Source of the DNA: Planococcus salinarum
Lineage (GTDB): Bacteria > Bacillota > Bacilli > Bacillales_A > Planococcaceae
Reading direction: 5' to 3'
Length of the DNA stretch: 49,652 bases
Assembly: GCF_007004625.1 (NCBI RefSeq)
Contig: NZ_VIFV01000023.1
Span: 1-49,652 of the forward strand
A model generated the notes under the pieces. That model saw only the letters and a list, made by a program, of their open reading frames with translations, did no database searches and had not been told where the DNA came from. The position numbers and the translations under genes were made by a program. Positions 32,678-40,726 of the stretch are shown here, piece by piece (position 1 is the stretch's first letter; each line of letters opens with the position of its first letter).

Positions 32678-33214
32678 ATGCTAGATATAATTTTATTCCT
32701 GTTGCTGATTGCCGGCATCATTGTCGGAGCCAAGCGGGGCCTTGTGGTCCAATTAATACATATGGTAGGGTTCATCATCGCGCTCGTCGTGGCATATCTC
32801 TATTATAAACCTTTATCCGAATACTTCGTCCTGTGGATCCCGTATCCGGCGGTGACTGATGAGTCCAAGATTACGATTGCCATCGAGCAATTGGATCTTG
32901 ATCAGACTTTCTATCAATTATTCGCTTTCGCACTCATTTTCTTTGTCATGAAATTTGGTCTGCAGCTCATTGCTTCCATGTTCGACTTCCTGAAATATTT
33001 GCCGGTACTTGGTTTCCTCAGCACAATCCTTGGAGCAATACTTGGTTTTATCGAGATGTTAGTTTTGTTATTTTTCTTCATTTACGTTTTCGCGCTGCTT
33101 CCGATGGACATGATCCAAAACCAGCTCGAAAACTCAGGAATTGCCCAGGCAATCCTGGAACACACGCCGTATTTCTCTGAGAAAGTGAAAGAATGGTGGT
33201 ATATTTATATGTAA
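32678..33214 (+). CDS. yshB: CvpA family membrane protein (YshB-like)
   Basis: A 178-residue integral membrane protein with four hydrophobic segments (about 2-20, 24-43, 70-92, 105-140), opening MLDIILFLLLIAGIIVGAKRGLVVQ, the CvpA pattern. Family members affect colicin V production and envelope homeostasis; the function in Bacillales is not established. It is likely co-transcribed with zapA. Confidence 0.85.
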   Translation: MLDIILFLLLIAGIIVGAKRGLVVQLIHMVGFIIALVVAYLYYKPLSEYFVLWIPYPAVTDESKITIAIEQLDLDQTFYQLFAFALIFFVMKFGLQLIASMFDFLKYLPVLGFLSTILGAILGFIEMLVLLFFFIYVFALLPMDMIQNQLENSGIAQAILEHTPYFSEKVKEWWYIYM

Positions 33215-33220
33215 GCTCTG

Positions 33221-33249
33221 ACTTCTCTCATTGCGGGAGAAGTTTTTTT
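33221..33249 (+). terminator. intrinsic terminator after cvpA
   Basis: ACTTCTCT (33221-33228) pairs with GGAGAAGT (33236-33243, one G-T pair), followed by T7. Confidence 0.75.
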
Positions 33250-33308
33250 GGAGTTTTGGGGTATCTTCTAATAAAATAAGTTTTTCAATGAATTAAACTT
33301 AATAATCG

Positions 33309-33497
33309 ATATTCCGCAAAACAGCTCCGAAGGCATTAGCCGACGCCTGCGAGGATAATGCCTTCGCGACGAAGTGCGTAGCACTGCAACGTCCTTTCAT
33401 GTCTCGAAGCTAGCGTCAGCGATGCAGAGACAGGAGCACGGTTTTTTCAGCACTTCGCTTGGCCCCCTGGGCGTCTTTGCTGTTTTGCTCCATATCT
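33309..33497 (+). repeat. mosaic palindrome-ended repeat A, copy 3 (189 bp)
   Basis: Shares the left end ATATTCCGCAAAACAGCT and the right end TTCGCTTGGCCCCCTGGGCG...GCTGTTTTGCTCCATATCT with copy 1, but the middle is different. Nested palindromes GAAGGCATTA/TAATGCCTTC and an inverted CAGCGATGCAGAGACA module replace the copy 1 centre. Confidence 0.85.
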
Positions 33498-33528
33498 AAG
33501 ATTCACTATCTCAGTCAAAGCCTCTATC

Positions 33529-33622
33529 TGAGCGCCGGCGCGTCAATGGACTGAGCGAAGCAATAAGACGAGTGATCTTCTCGGCTTATTGCGGGAGCTT
33601 TGTCCTAAGCGCCGAAGCGTCA
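33529..33622 (+). repeat. repeat B, copy 2
   Basis: Matches repeat B copy 1 through GCGAAGCAATAAGACGAGTG, TCTTCTCGGCTTATTGCGGG, AGCTT-GTCC-AAGCG and CGAAGCGTCAT with few changes. It again follows a repeat A copy, here by about 30 bases, and ends 57 bases before polX. Confidence 0.8.
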
Positions 33623-33678
33623 TACTAATACTTATTTTTATAATTCAACTTAAACAGCAACTCACAGGAGGTCTCTCG

Positions 33679-35382
33679 ATGAATAAAAAAATCATCATCA
33701 GAACACTTGAAAAAATAGCGTTATATATGGAACTGAAAGGGGAAAACCCGTTCAAGGTGTCTGCTTTCCGCAAAGCGGCACAGGCACTCGAGCTCGACCA
33801 GCGTTCGCTGTCTGAAATAGAAGATGTCACGAAACTGAAGGGCATCGGAAAAGGCACCGGCGATGTGATCGTTGAGCTGCTGGACACGGGGAAATCTTCG
33901 GTTCTCGAGGAATTGCAGGAAGAAGTGCCGAAAGGGCTCATCCCGTTGATGAAGCTGCAGGGACTCGGCGGCAAGAAAATCGCCAAACTGTATAAAGAGC
34001 TCGGCATTGATTCGGCTGAAGCATTGAAACAGGCCTGCATCGACCACAACATCCAGAAACTGCCCGGCTTCGGCCCGAAATCCGAGGACAAGATCCTGCA
34101 GGAATTGATGGAGTTCGACTCGAAACCCGGCCGCCATCCCATCTGGAAAACAGAGGAAGCGGTAGCCACCATCAATGAAATACTGGAAAACCTGGAAGAA
34201 GTCAGCGAATTTTCCGTAGCGGGGAGTTACCGCCGCACGAAGGAAACAAGTAAGGATCTTGATTTTATTGTCGCGACTGCAGAGCCTGCCAGAGTCAAAG
34301 AACAATTGCTGGCAGCTCTTCCCGTCATGGGCACAATTGCATCCGGTGACACGAAAGTTTCTGTGACAGTCGAATTCCAGGATCCGATTGATATCGATTT
34401 CCGTCTGGTAGCGCCGGAAGAGTTCGTCACTGCGCTGCATCATTTCACCGGCTCGAAAGACCATAACGTGAAGATGCGCCAATTGGCAAAATCGCAGAAT
34501 AAGAAAATCAGTGAATATGGTGTGGAACAGGAAGACGGTACTATCCAGACATTTAAATCTGAAGAAGACTTTTTCGCTCATTTCGGGCTGCCGTTCCTTC
34601 CGCCGTCGGTCCGTGAAGACGGGCGGGAGACGGACCGCCTCGAAGAATTGCCGGAACTTGTGGACATTGGAGACATTAAAGGTGATATGCATATGCATAC
34701 CGTCTGGTCTGATGGGGCGCATTCATTGAAGGAAATGATCGATGCCTGCCGCGCAAAATCGTATGAATATATGGTCATCACTGACCATTCGCAATACCTC
34801 AAAGTAGCGAACGGATTGACGCCTGAGCGTTTATTGGCACAGAATGCCGAAATCCGTAAGTTGAATAAAGAATATAATGATATCGAAGTCTTTTCCGGAA
34901 CCGAAATGGATATCCTGCCGGATGCCACGCTCGATTTTGACGACGAAGTCCTTTCGCAATTGGACTTTGTCATTGCGAGCATCCATTCCAGTTTCCAGCA
35001 GCCGCAGGAACAGATCATGAAGCGAATCCTGACCGCGATGAAAAATCCGTATGTCCATATGATTGCCCATCCGACCGGCCGCATCGTCGGCCAGCGGGGA
35101 GGTTACGATCCGGACGTGGAACAGCTGTTGGACTGGGCGAAGGAATACGGCAAAATTGTCGAATTGAACGCCAGCCCGTACCGACTTGACCTTGCAGTTG
35201 AATATCTCGAAATGGCGCAGGAAAAAGGGGTGCCGGTGGCAATCAACACCGATGCCCATGCCATCGAGCAATTGGAAGTGATGGCAATTGGGGTGCGCCA
35301 TGCCCAAAAAGCGTGGCTGAAACGGGACAATGTGGTCAACACGTGGCCGCTTGAGAAATTGAAAGCATACCTGAAAAAATAG
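33679..35382 (+). CDS. polX: family X DNA polymerase with PHP domain
   Basis: A gap-filling and AP-site-processing polymerase of base excision repair. The 567-residue protein has an N-terminal 8-kDa-like domain with helix-hairpin-helix motifs (LKGIGKGTGDVIVELL, LQGLGGKKIAKLYKELG, LPGFGPKSEDKILQ), the nucleotidyltransferase core VAGSYRRTKETSKDLDFIV, and a C-terminal PHP exonuclease domain from about 335 (GDMHMHTVWSDG, ITDHSQY, GTEMDIL, NTDAHAIEQL). I use the ATG at 33679 with AGGAGGTCT at 7 bases; the frame is open upstream to 33589 but that part lies in repeat B. mutS2 follows. Confidence 0.95.
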   Translation: MNKKIIIRTLEKIALYMELKGENPFKVSAFRKAAQALELDQRSLSEIEDVTKLKGIGKGTGDVIVELLDTGKSSVLEELQEEVPKGLIPLMKLQGLGGKKIAKLYKELGIDSAEALKQACIDHNIQKLPGFGPKSEDKILQELMEFDSKPGRHPIWKTEEAVATINEILENLEEVSEFSVAGSYRRTKETSKDLDFIVATAEPARVKEQLLAALPVMGTIASGDTKVSVTVEFQDPIDIDFRLVAPEEFVTALHHFTGSKDHNVKMRQLAKSQNKKISEYGVEQEDGTIQTFKSEEDFFAHFGLPFLPPSVREDGRETDRLEELPELVDIGDIKGDMHMHTVWSDGAHSLKEMIDACRAKSYEYMVITDHSQYLKVANGLTPERLLAQNAEIRKLNKEYNDIEVFSGTEMDILPDATLDFDDEVLSQLDFVIASIHSSFQQPQEQIMKRILTAMKNPYVHMIAHPTGRIVGQRGGYDPDVEQLLDWAKEYGKIVELNASPYRLDLAVEYLEMAQEKGVPVAINTDAHAIEQLEVMAIGVRHAQKAWLKRDNVVNTWPLEKLKAYLKK

Positions 35383-35394
35383 GAGGTGCCGCGA

Positions 35395-37758
35395 ATGATT
35401 GCGGAACGCGCATTAAAGACACTCGAATTTTATAAAATCCGGGATGACGTGGCGCGGTATTGCACCTCGTCTCTCGGCAAGACTCATATAGATAAACTCG
35501 TGCCATCGATTGAAATAACGGAAGTCGAACAGCTTCTGGCAGAAATGGACGAAGCGGCGCAAGTGCTGCGCGTCAAAAACAATGTGCCGATGGGCGGCAT
35601 TTTTGACGTCCGCATGCATGCGAGACGTGCCCAGATCGGAGGTGCACTGAGTCCGGTTGAACTGATGGAAGTATCATCGACCATCCGTGCAAGCCGGATT
35701 CTGCGCCAGTTTTTTGAAGCAATCCGTGAAGAAGGTGATATTCAAATTCCTTTGTTTCTCGAAAAAAAGGAATCCATGCCGATTCTCACGCAGCTTGAGC
35801 ACGACATCAACGCCTGCATCGATGATAACGGCGGTGTATTGGATTCAGCCAGTTCGGGATTGCGCAGCATTCGACAACAATTGCGTTCACAGGAAAGCCG
35901 TGTACGCGAAAAGCTCGAAAGCCTGGTGCGCGGCAAGAATGCAGCGAAAATGCTGTCAGATGCCATCGTTACCATCCGCAACGACCGGTTCGTCATTCCC
36001 GTGAAACAGGAATACCGCAGCCAATATGGCGGCATCATCCACGACCAGTCCTCTTCGGGCCAGACACTGTTCATCGAACCCGATGCAGTCGTTCAGGCAA
36101 ACAACGAAGTACGCCGATTGAAGATGAAGGAAAAAGAAGAAATCGACCGCATTCTGCAAGTGCTTTCTGCCCAGGTGCAGGAAGTGGCACACGACATTTT
36201 CGTGATGGTCGAAGTACTCGGGGAAATCGATATGATTTTCGCCAAAGCCAAATACGGCAATGCCAACAAATGCTCCAAGCCCAAAATGAATACCGAAGGA
36301 TACATCAACTTGAAAAAAGCACGCCATCCGCTGATCCCGAAAGACGAAGTGGTGGCAAATGACATCGAATTCGGCCGCGACATCACGGCCATCGTCATTA
36401 CCGGACCGAACACCGGCGGCAAGACCGTCACCTTGAAAACGGTCGGCCTCTGCACATTAATGGCGCAGGCGGGTCTGCCGGTTCCGGCGCTTGATGGATC
36501 TGAGCTTGCCGTGTTCAATCAAATTTTTGCGGATATAGGCGATGAGCAGTCGATCGAACAAAGCCTCAGTACGTTTTCATCCCACATGGTCAACATCGTC
36601 GATATCCTGACGAAGTTTGATGAAGACTCACTTGTCATTTTTGATGAGCTCGGGGCGGGGACGGATCCACAGGAAGGTGCTGCACTTGCGATTTCCTTGC
36701 TGGATGAAGTACACGGCAGGGGTGCACGCGTCATTGCGACCACCCATTATCCGGAATTGAAGGCATATGGCTACAACCGGCCGGGAGTGGCGAATGCCAG
36801 TGTGGAGTTCAATGTGGAAACGCTGAGTCCGACATACCGGCTGCTGATTGGGGTTCCGGGACGGAGCAACGCGTTTGAAATTTCGAAACGCCTTGGCCTG
36901 CCGGAACATGTCATCAGCCATGCGCAGAGCTTTACCGGCACAGACAGCCGCCAGGTCGATTCCATGATAGCGTCGCTCGAGAAGAGCCGCAGGGATTCAG
37001 AGCACGACGCAGAACGCTCCAGCGAAGTATTGAAGGAATCCGAGAAGTTAAAAGAACAATTGGCTGCCCAACTGGAACAATACGAGCAGAAGAAAGAACA
37101 GCTGGAAGAAAAAGCCCGTGAAAAAGCGCGTAAGATTGTCGAAGGGGCAAAAGCCGAAGCGGAAGAAGTCATTTCCGACTTGCGCAAGATGCAATTCAAT
37201 CAGCAGGGATCCATAAAAGAGCATCAGTTGATCGAAGCGAAAAAACGGCTCGAAGGAGCGGCCCCTGAAAACCGCATCCTGAAAAAAGCGGCCAAAGACA
37301 AACAGCGTGAAGTGAAATTGAAGCCGAACGACGAAGTCAAAGTGATTTCATTCGGCCAAAAAGGGACACTTGTTGAAAAAGTATCCGACAAGGAATGGAT
37401 CGTCCAGATTGGCATCCTGAAAATGAAGCTGCCGGAATCCGACCTTGCTTATACGAAGCCTGAGAAGGAAAAGGAAACGCGTACAATGGCAACCTTGAAA
37501 GATCGGGACAGCTATGTGAAACTGGAACTCGATCTGCGGGGAGAACGTTACGAAGATGCGCTCACGCGAGTTGAAAAGTATATCGATGATGCGTTATTAT
37601 CGAATTACCATCAAGTTTCGATCATTCACGGCAAAGGTACAGGCGCCCTGCGACAAGGCGTTCAGCAATACTTGAAAAAGCATCCGCGCGTCAAAAGCTA
37701 TCGTTTCGGTGAAGCGGGAGAAGGCGGGTCCGGTGTTACCGTAGCAGAATTGAAGTAG
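35395..37758 (+). CDS. mutS2: endonuclease MutS2
   Basis: A MutS-family ATPase without the mismatch-recognition domain, linked to control of recombination and, in Bacillus, to rescue of collided ribosomes. The 787-residue protein has the MutS core and clamp (about 1-300), Walker A GPNTGGKTVTL, Walker B DELGAGTDPQEGAAL, a long coiled coil (about 515-635), a KOW-like segment and a C-terminal Smr nuclease domain with LDLRGERYEDALTRV and IIHGKGTGALRQGV. I choose the ATG at 35395: a GTG at 35386 is part of the ribosome binding site AGGAGGTG. The gap to polX is 12 bases. Confidence 0.95.
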   Translation: MIAERALKTLEFYKIRDDVARYCTSSLGKTHIDKLVPSIEITEVEQLLAEMDEAAQVLRVKNNVPMGGIFDVRMHARRAQIGGALSPVELMEVSSTIRASRILRQFFEAIREEGDIQIPLFLEKKESMPILTQLEHDINACIDDNGGVLDSASSGLRSIRQQLRSQESRVREKLESLVRGKNAAKMLSDAIVTIRNDRFVIPVKQEYRSQYGGIIHDQSSSGQTLFIEPDAVVQANNEVRRLKMKEKEEIDRILQVLSAQVQEVAHDIFVMVEVLGEIDMIFAKAKYGNANKCSKPKMNTEGYINLKKARHPLIPKDEVVANDIEFGRDITAIVITGPNTGGKTVTLKTVGLCTLMAQAGLPVPALDGSELAVFNQIFADIGDEQSIEQSLSTFSSHMVNIVDILTKFDEDSLVIFDELGAGTDPQEGAALAISLLDEVHGRGARVIATTHYPELKAYGYNRPGVANASVEFNVETLSPTYRLLIGVPGRSNAFEISKRLGLPEHVISHAQSFTGTDSRQVDSMIASLEKSRRDSEHDAERSSEVLKESEKLKEQLAAQLEQYEQKKEQLEEKAREKARKIVEGAKAEAEEVISDLRKMQFNQQGSIKEHQLIEAKKRLEGAAPENRILKKAAKDKQREVKLKPNDEVKVISFGQKGTLVEKVSDKEWIVQIGILKMKLPESDLAYTKPEKEKETRTMATLKDRDSYVKLELDLRGERYEDALTRVEKYIDDALLSNYHQVSIIHGKGTGALRQGVQQYLKKHPRVKSYRFGEAGEGGSGVTVAELK

Positions 37759-37780
37759 AGGGTATAAGGGAGATTGAGCA

Positions 37781-38194
37781 ATGGCAGAGACTGGGTTTTG
37801 GACGCATCCGCTGGTCGAGACGGCAGGCTATTTCAGCGTAGTGGTATTGTGCCTGATCGTGGCAATGGTGATTTTTGAAGTCATCACCAAATATAAAAAC
37901 TGGGAAGAAATCAAAAGGGGAAATCTGTCCGTGGCGATGGCTACGGGCGGCAAGATTTTCGGTGTAACCAATATTTTTCGGTATTCCATCGAACAGCACA
38001 ACAGCCTGCCCGAAATGATCGGCTGGGGATTGTTCGGTTTCGGCCTGCTCATATTCGCTTACATCCTTTTCGAATTCCTGACGCCGAAATTCAAAGTGGA
38101 TGAAGAAATCGAAAAGGATAACCGTTCCGTCGGTTTTATATCCCTGTCCATTTCTGCCGGATTGTCATTTGTAATCGGTGCAAGTATTTCATAG
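37781..38194 (+). CDS. yshE: DUF350 family membrane protein (YshE-like)
   Basis: A 137-residue protein with four hydrophobic segments (about 14-36, 48-60, 78-97, 118-136). It matches the DUF350 membrane family in its paired two-helix repeat. The function is unknown. It follows mutS2 by 22 bases, as yshE does in B. subtilis, and a candidate 26-residue ORF follows it in the same transcript. Confidence 0.75.
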   Translation: MAETGFWTHPLVETAGYFSVVVLCLIVAMVIFEVITKYKNWEEIKRGNLSVAMATGGKIFGVTNIFRYSIEQHNSLPEMIGWGLFGFGLLIFAYILFEFLTPKFKVDEEIEKDNRSVGFISLSISAGLSFVIGASIS

Positions 38195-38206
38195 GAGTTG
38201 TGAAAT

Positions 38207-38287
38207 TTGGAAAACCTCATCAAGATCCTTTTCGTTTGCTGCATACTATTCGTGGTCGTGGGGATTGTCTATTTATTCGTTATTTAA
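38207..38287 (+). CDS. candidate 26-residue single-helix membrane peptide
   Basis: A TTG start at 38207 follows AGGAG by 9 bases and opens a 26-codon frame: MENLIKILFVCCILFVVVG then IVYLFVI, almost wholly one hydrophobic helix with a short charged N-terminus. The stop is 6 bases before a strong terminator, so the frame lies in the 3' end of the mutS2-yshE transcript. It was not expected from B. subtilis. It could be a chance hydrophobic frame; the placement between a ribosome binding site and a terminator argues for a real gene. Confidence 0.5.
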   Translation: MENLIKILFVCCILFVVVGIVYLFVI

Positions 38288-38293
38288 TAGAGG

Positions 38294-38326
38294 AAACCAC
38301 CGGTGAAATTTGCCGGTGGTTTTTTT
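38294..38326. terminator. intrinsic terminator after yshE and the small ORF
   Basis: AAACCACCGG (38294-38303) pairs with CCGGTGGTTT (38313-38322), then T run. Confidence 0.92.
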
Positions 38327-38358
38327 GCTTATTGAGAATAATGAAATATTGAAAACCG

Positions 38359-38578
38359 ATATTCCGCAAAACAGCTCGCTTTCCCAAACCCGTGCTCCTG
38401 CATCGCTGCGCTGCTTCGTCGCAAAGCGTCGGCCGAACTACCTTCGGCCAACACTTGGCTCGCGCTGAGCTAACTGCGGACTTCGTCCGAGTGGATCTCA
38501 GCACTTCGCTCGAACTGGAGTTGGAAAGCCAACTCCAGTTCTGCTCCCCTGGGAGTCTCGCTGTTTTGCTCCATATCT
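38359..38578 (+). repeat. mosaic palindrome-ended repeat A, copy 4 (220 bp)
   Basis: The longest copy. It has the standard ends, the copy 1 module (GAGCTAACT...GAGTGGATCTCAGCACTTCGCT), a CTGCATCGCTGCGCTGCTTC module (38398-38426) and extra palindromes GTCGGCCGAA/TTCGGCCAAC and ACTGGAGTTGG/CCAACTCCAGT. The inner arms differ from the other copies, as if segments were inserted stepwise into a shorter hairpin. Confidence 0.85.
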
Positions 38579-38667
38579 CAGTTCACTTTCGATAAAGAAA
38601 GGTCCTATAAAGTTTGTTGCATGTAATGAAGTGGCAGGGGGCGAAGGGCAAAGTGGTGTTCCTGTCT

Positions 38668-38696
38668 CTGCATCGCTGTGCTGCTTCGTCGCAAAG
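38668..38696 (+). repeat. second copy of a module from repeat A copy 4
   Basis: The 29 bases starting CTGCATCGCTG and ending CGTCGCAAAG are identical to 38398-38426 except for one C/T change, 270 bases apart in the same orientation. Confidence 0.8.
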
Positions 38697-38732
38697 ACTT
38701 GCCCTCGCAAGCTTCGGCCAATGTCTTCCCCG

Positions 38733-38791
38733 CGGAACGCGTCCGCCTGCAGCGAAATGATTTGAGAAGTTAACAATTCTCCGACAACCTG
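38733..38791 (+). repeat. dispersed repeat D, copy 2
   Basis: Aligns with 112-170 (see that entry). Contains CGTCCGCCTGCAGCG and a GAGAAGTTAACAATTCTC hairpin. It lies between repeat A copy 4 and the lcfA promoter; the rest of 38579-38860 shows no gene. Confidence 0.55.
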
Positions 38792-38868
38792 ACACCTGCC
38801 GGCGGTTTTTTATTATGGTGAAATATCCTTAAGGATTTATTTTTGAAATTACGTTATGAAAATAATGT

Positions 38869-38897
38869 TTGTAAGCGCTGACATATTTCTCTATAAT
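38869..38897 (+). promoter_or_regulatory. lcfA operon promoter with overlapping cre site
   Basis: A -35-like TTGTAA (38869-38874) and TATAAT (38892-38897) are spaced by 17 bases. TGTAAGCGCTGACA at 38870-38883 matches the cre consensus TGNAARCGNWWWCA at 13 of 14 positions and covers the -35 box and spacer. This predicts CcpA repression of fatty-acid degradation on glucose, which is known for the FadR regulon of B. subtilis. Confidence 0.75.
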
Positions 38898-38947
38898 AAA
38901 AAATAGGAATATTCAAACGATTCTTAAAAAAGAAGGAGGAAAAACGA

Positions 38948-40639
38948 ATGACAGAAAAACCGTGGCTCGCGCATTATCCGCCTGAAATTCCACACACACT
39001 GGAGTACGAAAGCAAACCGGTGCAGGAATACCTTACGCACACCTATGAAACTTTTCCGGACAAAACAGCCATCCACTTCATGGGCAAGGACATGGACTAC
39101 AAGGAATTGTATGAGTCGTCGATGAAATTCGCCAGTTACCTTCAGGGGCTTGGCATCAAAAAAGGTGACCGTGTAGCCATCATGCTGCCGAACTCTCCCC
39201 AGGCTGTTATCGGATTTTACGGAATTCTGTATGCCGGTGGCGTGGTGGTAATGACGAATCCGCTGTATACTGAACGTGAAATTGCCTACCAGATGAAAAA
39301 TTCAGGCGCAAAAGCAATTCTCGTAATGGATATCCTGTATCCCAGAGTCTCGAAAGTGATGAAGGAAACAGACCTTGAAAATGTCATCGTGACGGGCATC
39401 AAGGAATATCTTCCTTTCCCGAAAAACAGGATTTACCCTTTCATCCAGAAAAAGCAATATGGCCTGACAGTGAAAGTGGAACACCGCGGAGCCAATCACC
39501 TGTTTTCAGAAATCATGAAAACTGCTTCGACAGAAGTGGCAACACCTGATTTTGATTTTGAAACAGACCTTGCATTGCTGCAATATACCGGCGGTACAAC
39601 GGGTTCACCGAAAGGCGTCATGCTGTCCCATAAAAACCTGATTTCCAATGCGACGATGTGTGACAAATGGTTGTATAAAACGAAGCATGGGGAAGAAACT
39701 GTTCTCGGCATCATTCCGTTATTCCATGTGTACGGATTGACAACTGTGCTGATCCTATCAGTAATGCAGGGCAACAAAATGGTGCTTCTGCCGAAATTCG
39801 ATCCGGAAACGGCATTGAAGACGATCAATAAACAAAAACCGACCCTATTCCCGGGTGCACCGACGCTTTACATCGGGTTGATGAACCATCCCGACATTGC
39901 AAAATACGACCTTTCTTCAATCAGCGCCTGCTTGAGCGGTTCCGCTCCACTGCCGGCTGAAGTTCAGGAGAAATTCGAGAAGATCACTGGGGGCAGTTTA
40001 GTCGAAGGTTACGGCCTGACAGAAACTTCACCGGTAACTCACTCAAACCTTGTATGGGGAGAAAGAGTCAAAGGTTCGATCGGCATTCCGTATCCGGATA
40101 CTGACAGCAAAGTATTCCAGCCTGGAACTACGGAAGAAGTTCCCCACGGCGAAATCGGGGAAATCGGCATCAGAGGTCCTCAGGTCATGCAGGGCTATTG
40201 GAACAATCCGGAAGCAACCGCTGCGACCATTGTCGATGGCTGGTTAATGACGGGCGATTTGGGGTATATGGATGACGCGGGCCATTTCTTCGTAGTCGAT
40301 CGCAAGAAAGATATGATCATCGCTGGTGGATTCAACATCTATCCACGGGAAATCGAAGAAATCCTGTATGAAAATGAAGCCATTCAGGAATGCGTCGTCG
40401 CTGGAATTCCGGATCCTTACCGCGGGGAAACAGTGAAAGCATATATTGTACTGAAAGAAGGAAAGAGCATTACCGAAAAAGAATTGGATGCTTATTGCAG
40501 AGAGCATCTGGCTGCCTTCAAAGTACCGCGCATCTATGAGTTCCGTTCGGAGCTTCCAAAAACGGCGGTCGGCAAAATTCTTCGCCGCTCACTGATCGAT
40601 GAAGAAAAGCAAAAACAGAATACAGCGGTCCCTTCATAA
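38948..40639 (+). CDS. lcfA: long-chain fatty acid-CoA ligase
   Basis: Activates fatty acids to acyl-CoA with ATP. The 563-residue ANL-superfamily protein has the P-loop-like YTGGTTGSPKGVML, the adenylate-binding EGYGLTETSPVTH, the hinge region GDLGYMDDAGHFFVVDRKKDMIIAGGFNIYPREIEE, and a C-terminal lysine in PKTAVGKILRR. GAAGGAGGAAAAACG precedes the ATG. It is the first gene of lcfA-fadR-fadB-etfB-etfA, the order known from B. subtilis. Confidence 0.95.
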   Translation: MTEKPWLAHYPPEIPHTLEYESKPVQEYLTHTYETFPDKTAIHFMGKDMDYKELYESSMKFASYLQGLGIKKGDRVAIMLPNSPQAVIGFYGILYAGGVVVMTNPLYTEREIAYQMKNSGAKAILVMDILYPRVSKVMKETDLENVIVTGIKEYLPFPKNRIYPFIQKKQYGLTVKVEHRGANHLFSEIMKTASTEVATPDFDFETDLALLQYTGGTTGSPKGVMLSHKNLISNATMCDKWLYKTKHGEETVLGIIPLFHVYGLTTVLILSVMQGNKMVLLPKFDPETALKTINKQKPTLFPGAPTLYIGLMNHPDIAKYDLSSISACLSGSAPLPAEVQEKFEKITGGSLVEGYGLTETSPVTHSNLVWGERVKGSIGIPYPDTDSKVFQPGTTEEVPHGEIGEIGIRGPQVMQGYWNNPEATAATIVDGWLMTGDLGYMDDAGHFFVVDRKKDMIIAGGFNIYPREIEEILYENEAIQECVVAGIPDPYRGETVKAYIVLKEGKSITEKELDAYCREHLAAFKVPRIYEFRSELPKTAVGKILRRSLIDEEKQKQNTAVPS

Positions 40640-40642
40640 AGC

Positions 40643-40669
40643 TTGACACTGCTGACCGTAAACTATAAT
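40643..40669 (+). promoter_or_regulatory. fadR promoter
   Basis: TTGACA (40643-40648) is a perfect -35. TATAAT (40664-40669) is 15 bases away; TAATAT (40666-40671) gives a 17-base spacer. It begins 3 bases after the lcfA stop codon. Confidence 0.65.
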
Positions 40670-40713
40670 ATGAAAATATGAATGAATCGCCATTCATATT
40701 TTCATATTTTTTT
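40668..40713 (+). promoter_or_regulatory. 17-bp perfect hairpin: FadR operator and possible terminator
   Basis: The arms 40668-40684 and 40691-40707 are perfectly complementary around the loop AATCGC and are followed by T7. The centre ATGAATGAATCGCCATTCAT fits the palindromic FadR box of B. subtilis (TGAATGA...TCATTCA, as I recall it). The site sits at the expected transcription start of fadR. As RNA the same bases look like an intrinsic terminator for lcfA, although the stem is AT-rich. Confidence 0.7.
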
Positions 40714-40726
40714 GGGTGGTGAAGAC

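Noticed and set aside
33721..34722. 333-codon open frame on the minus strand
   Set aside because: It lies fully inside polX, whose motifs are clear; the composition is that of a codon-bias shadow.
40682..40726. ATG start of fadR at 40682
   Set aside because: It lies inside the palindromic operator/hairpin at or before the transcription start; the TTG at 40727 gives the family length.
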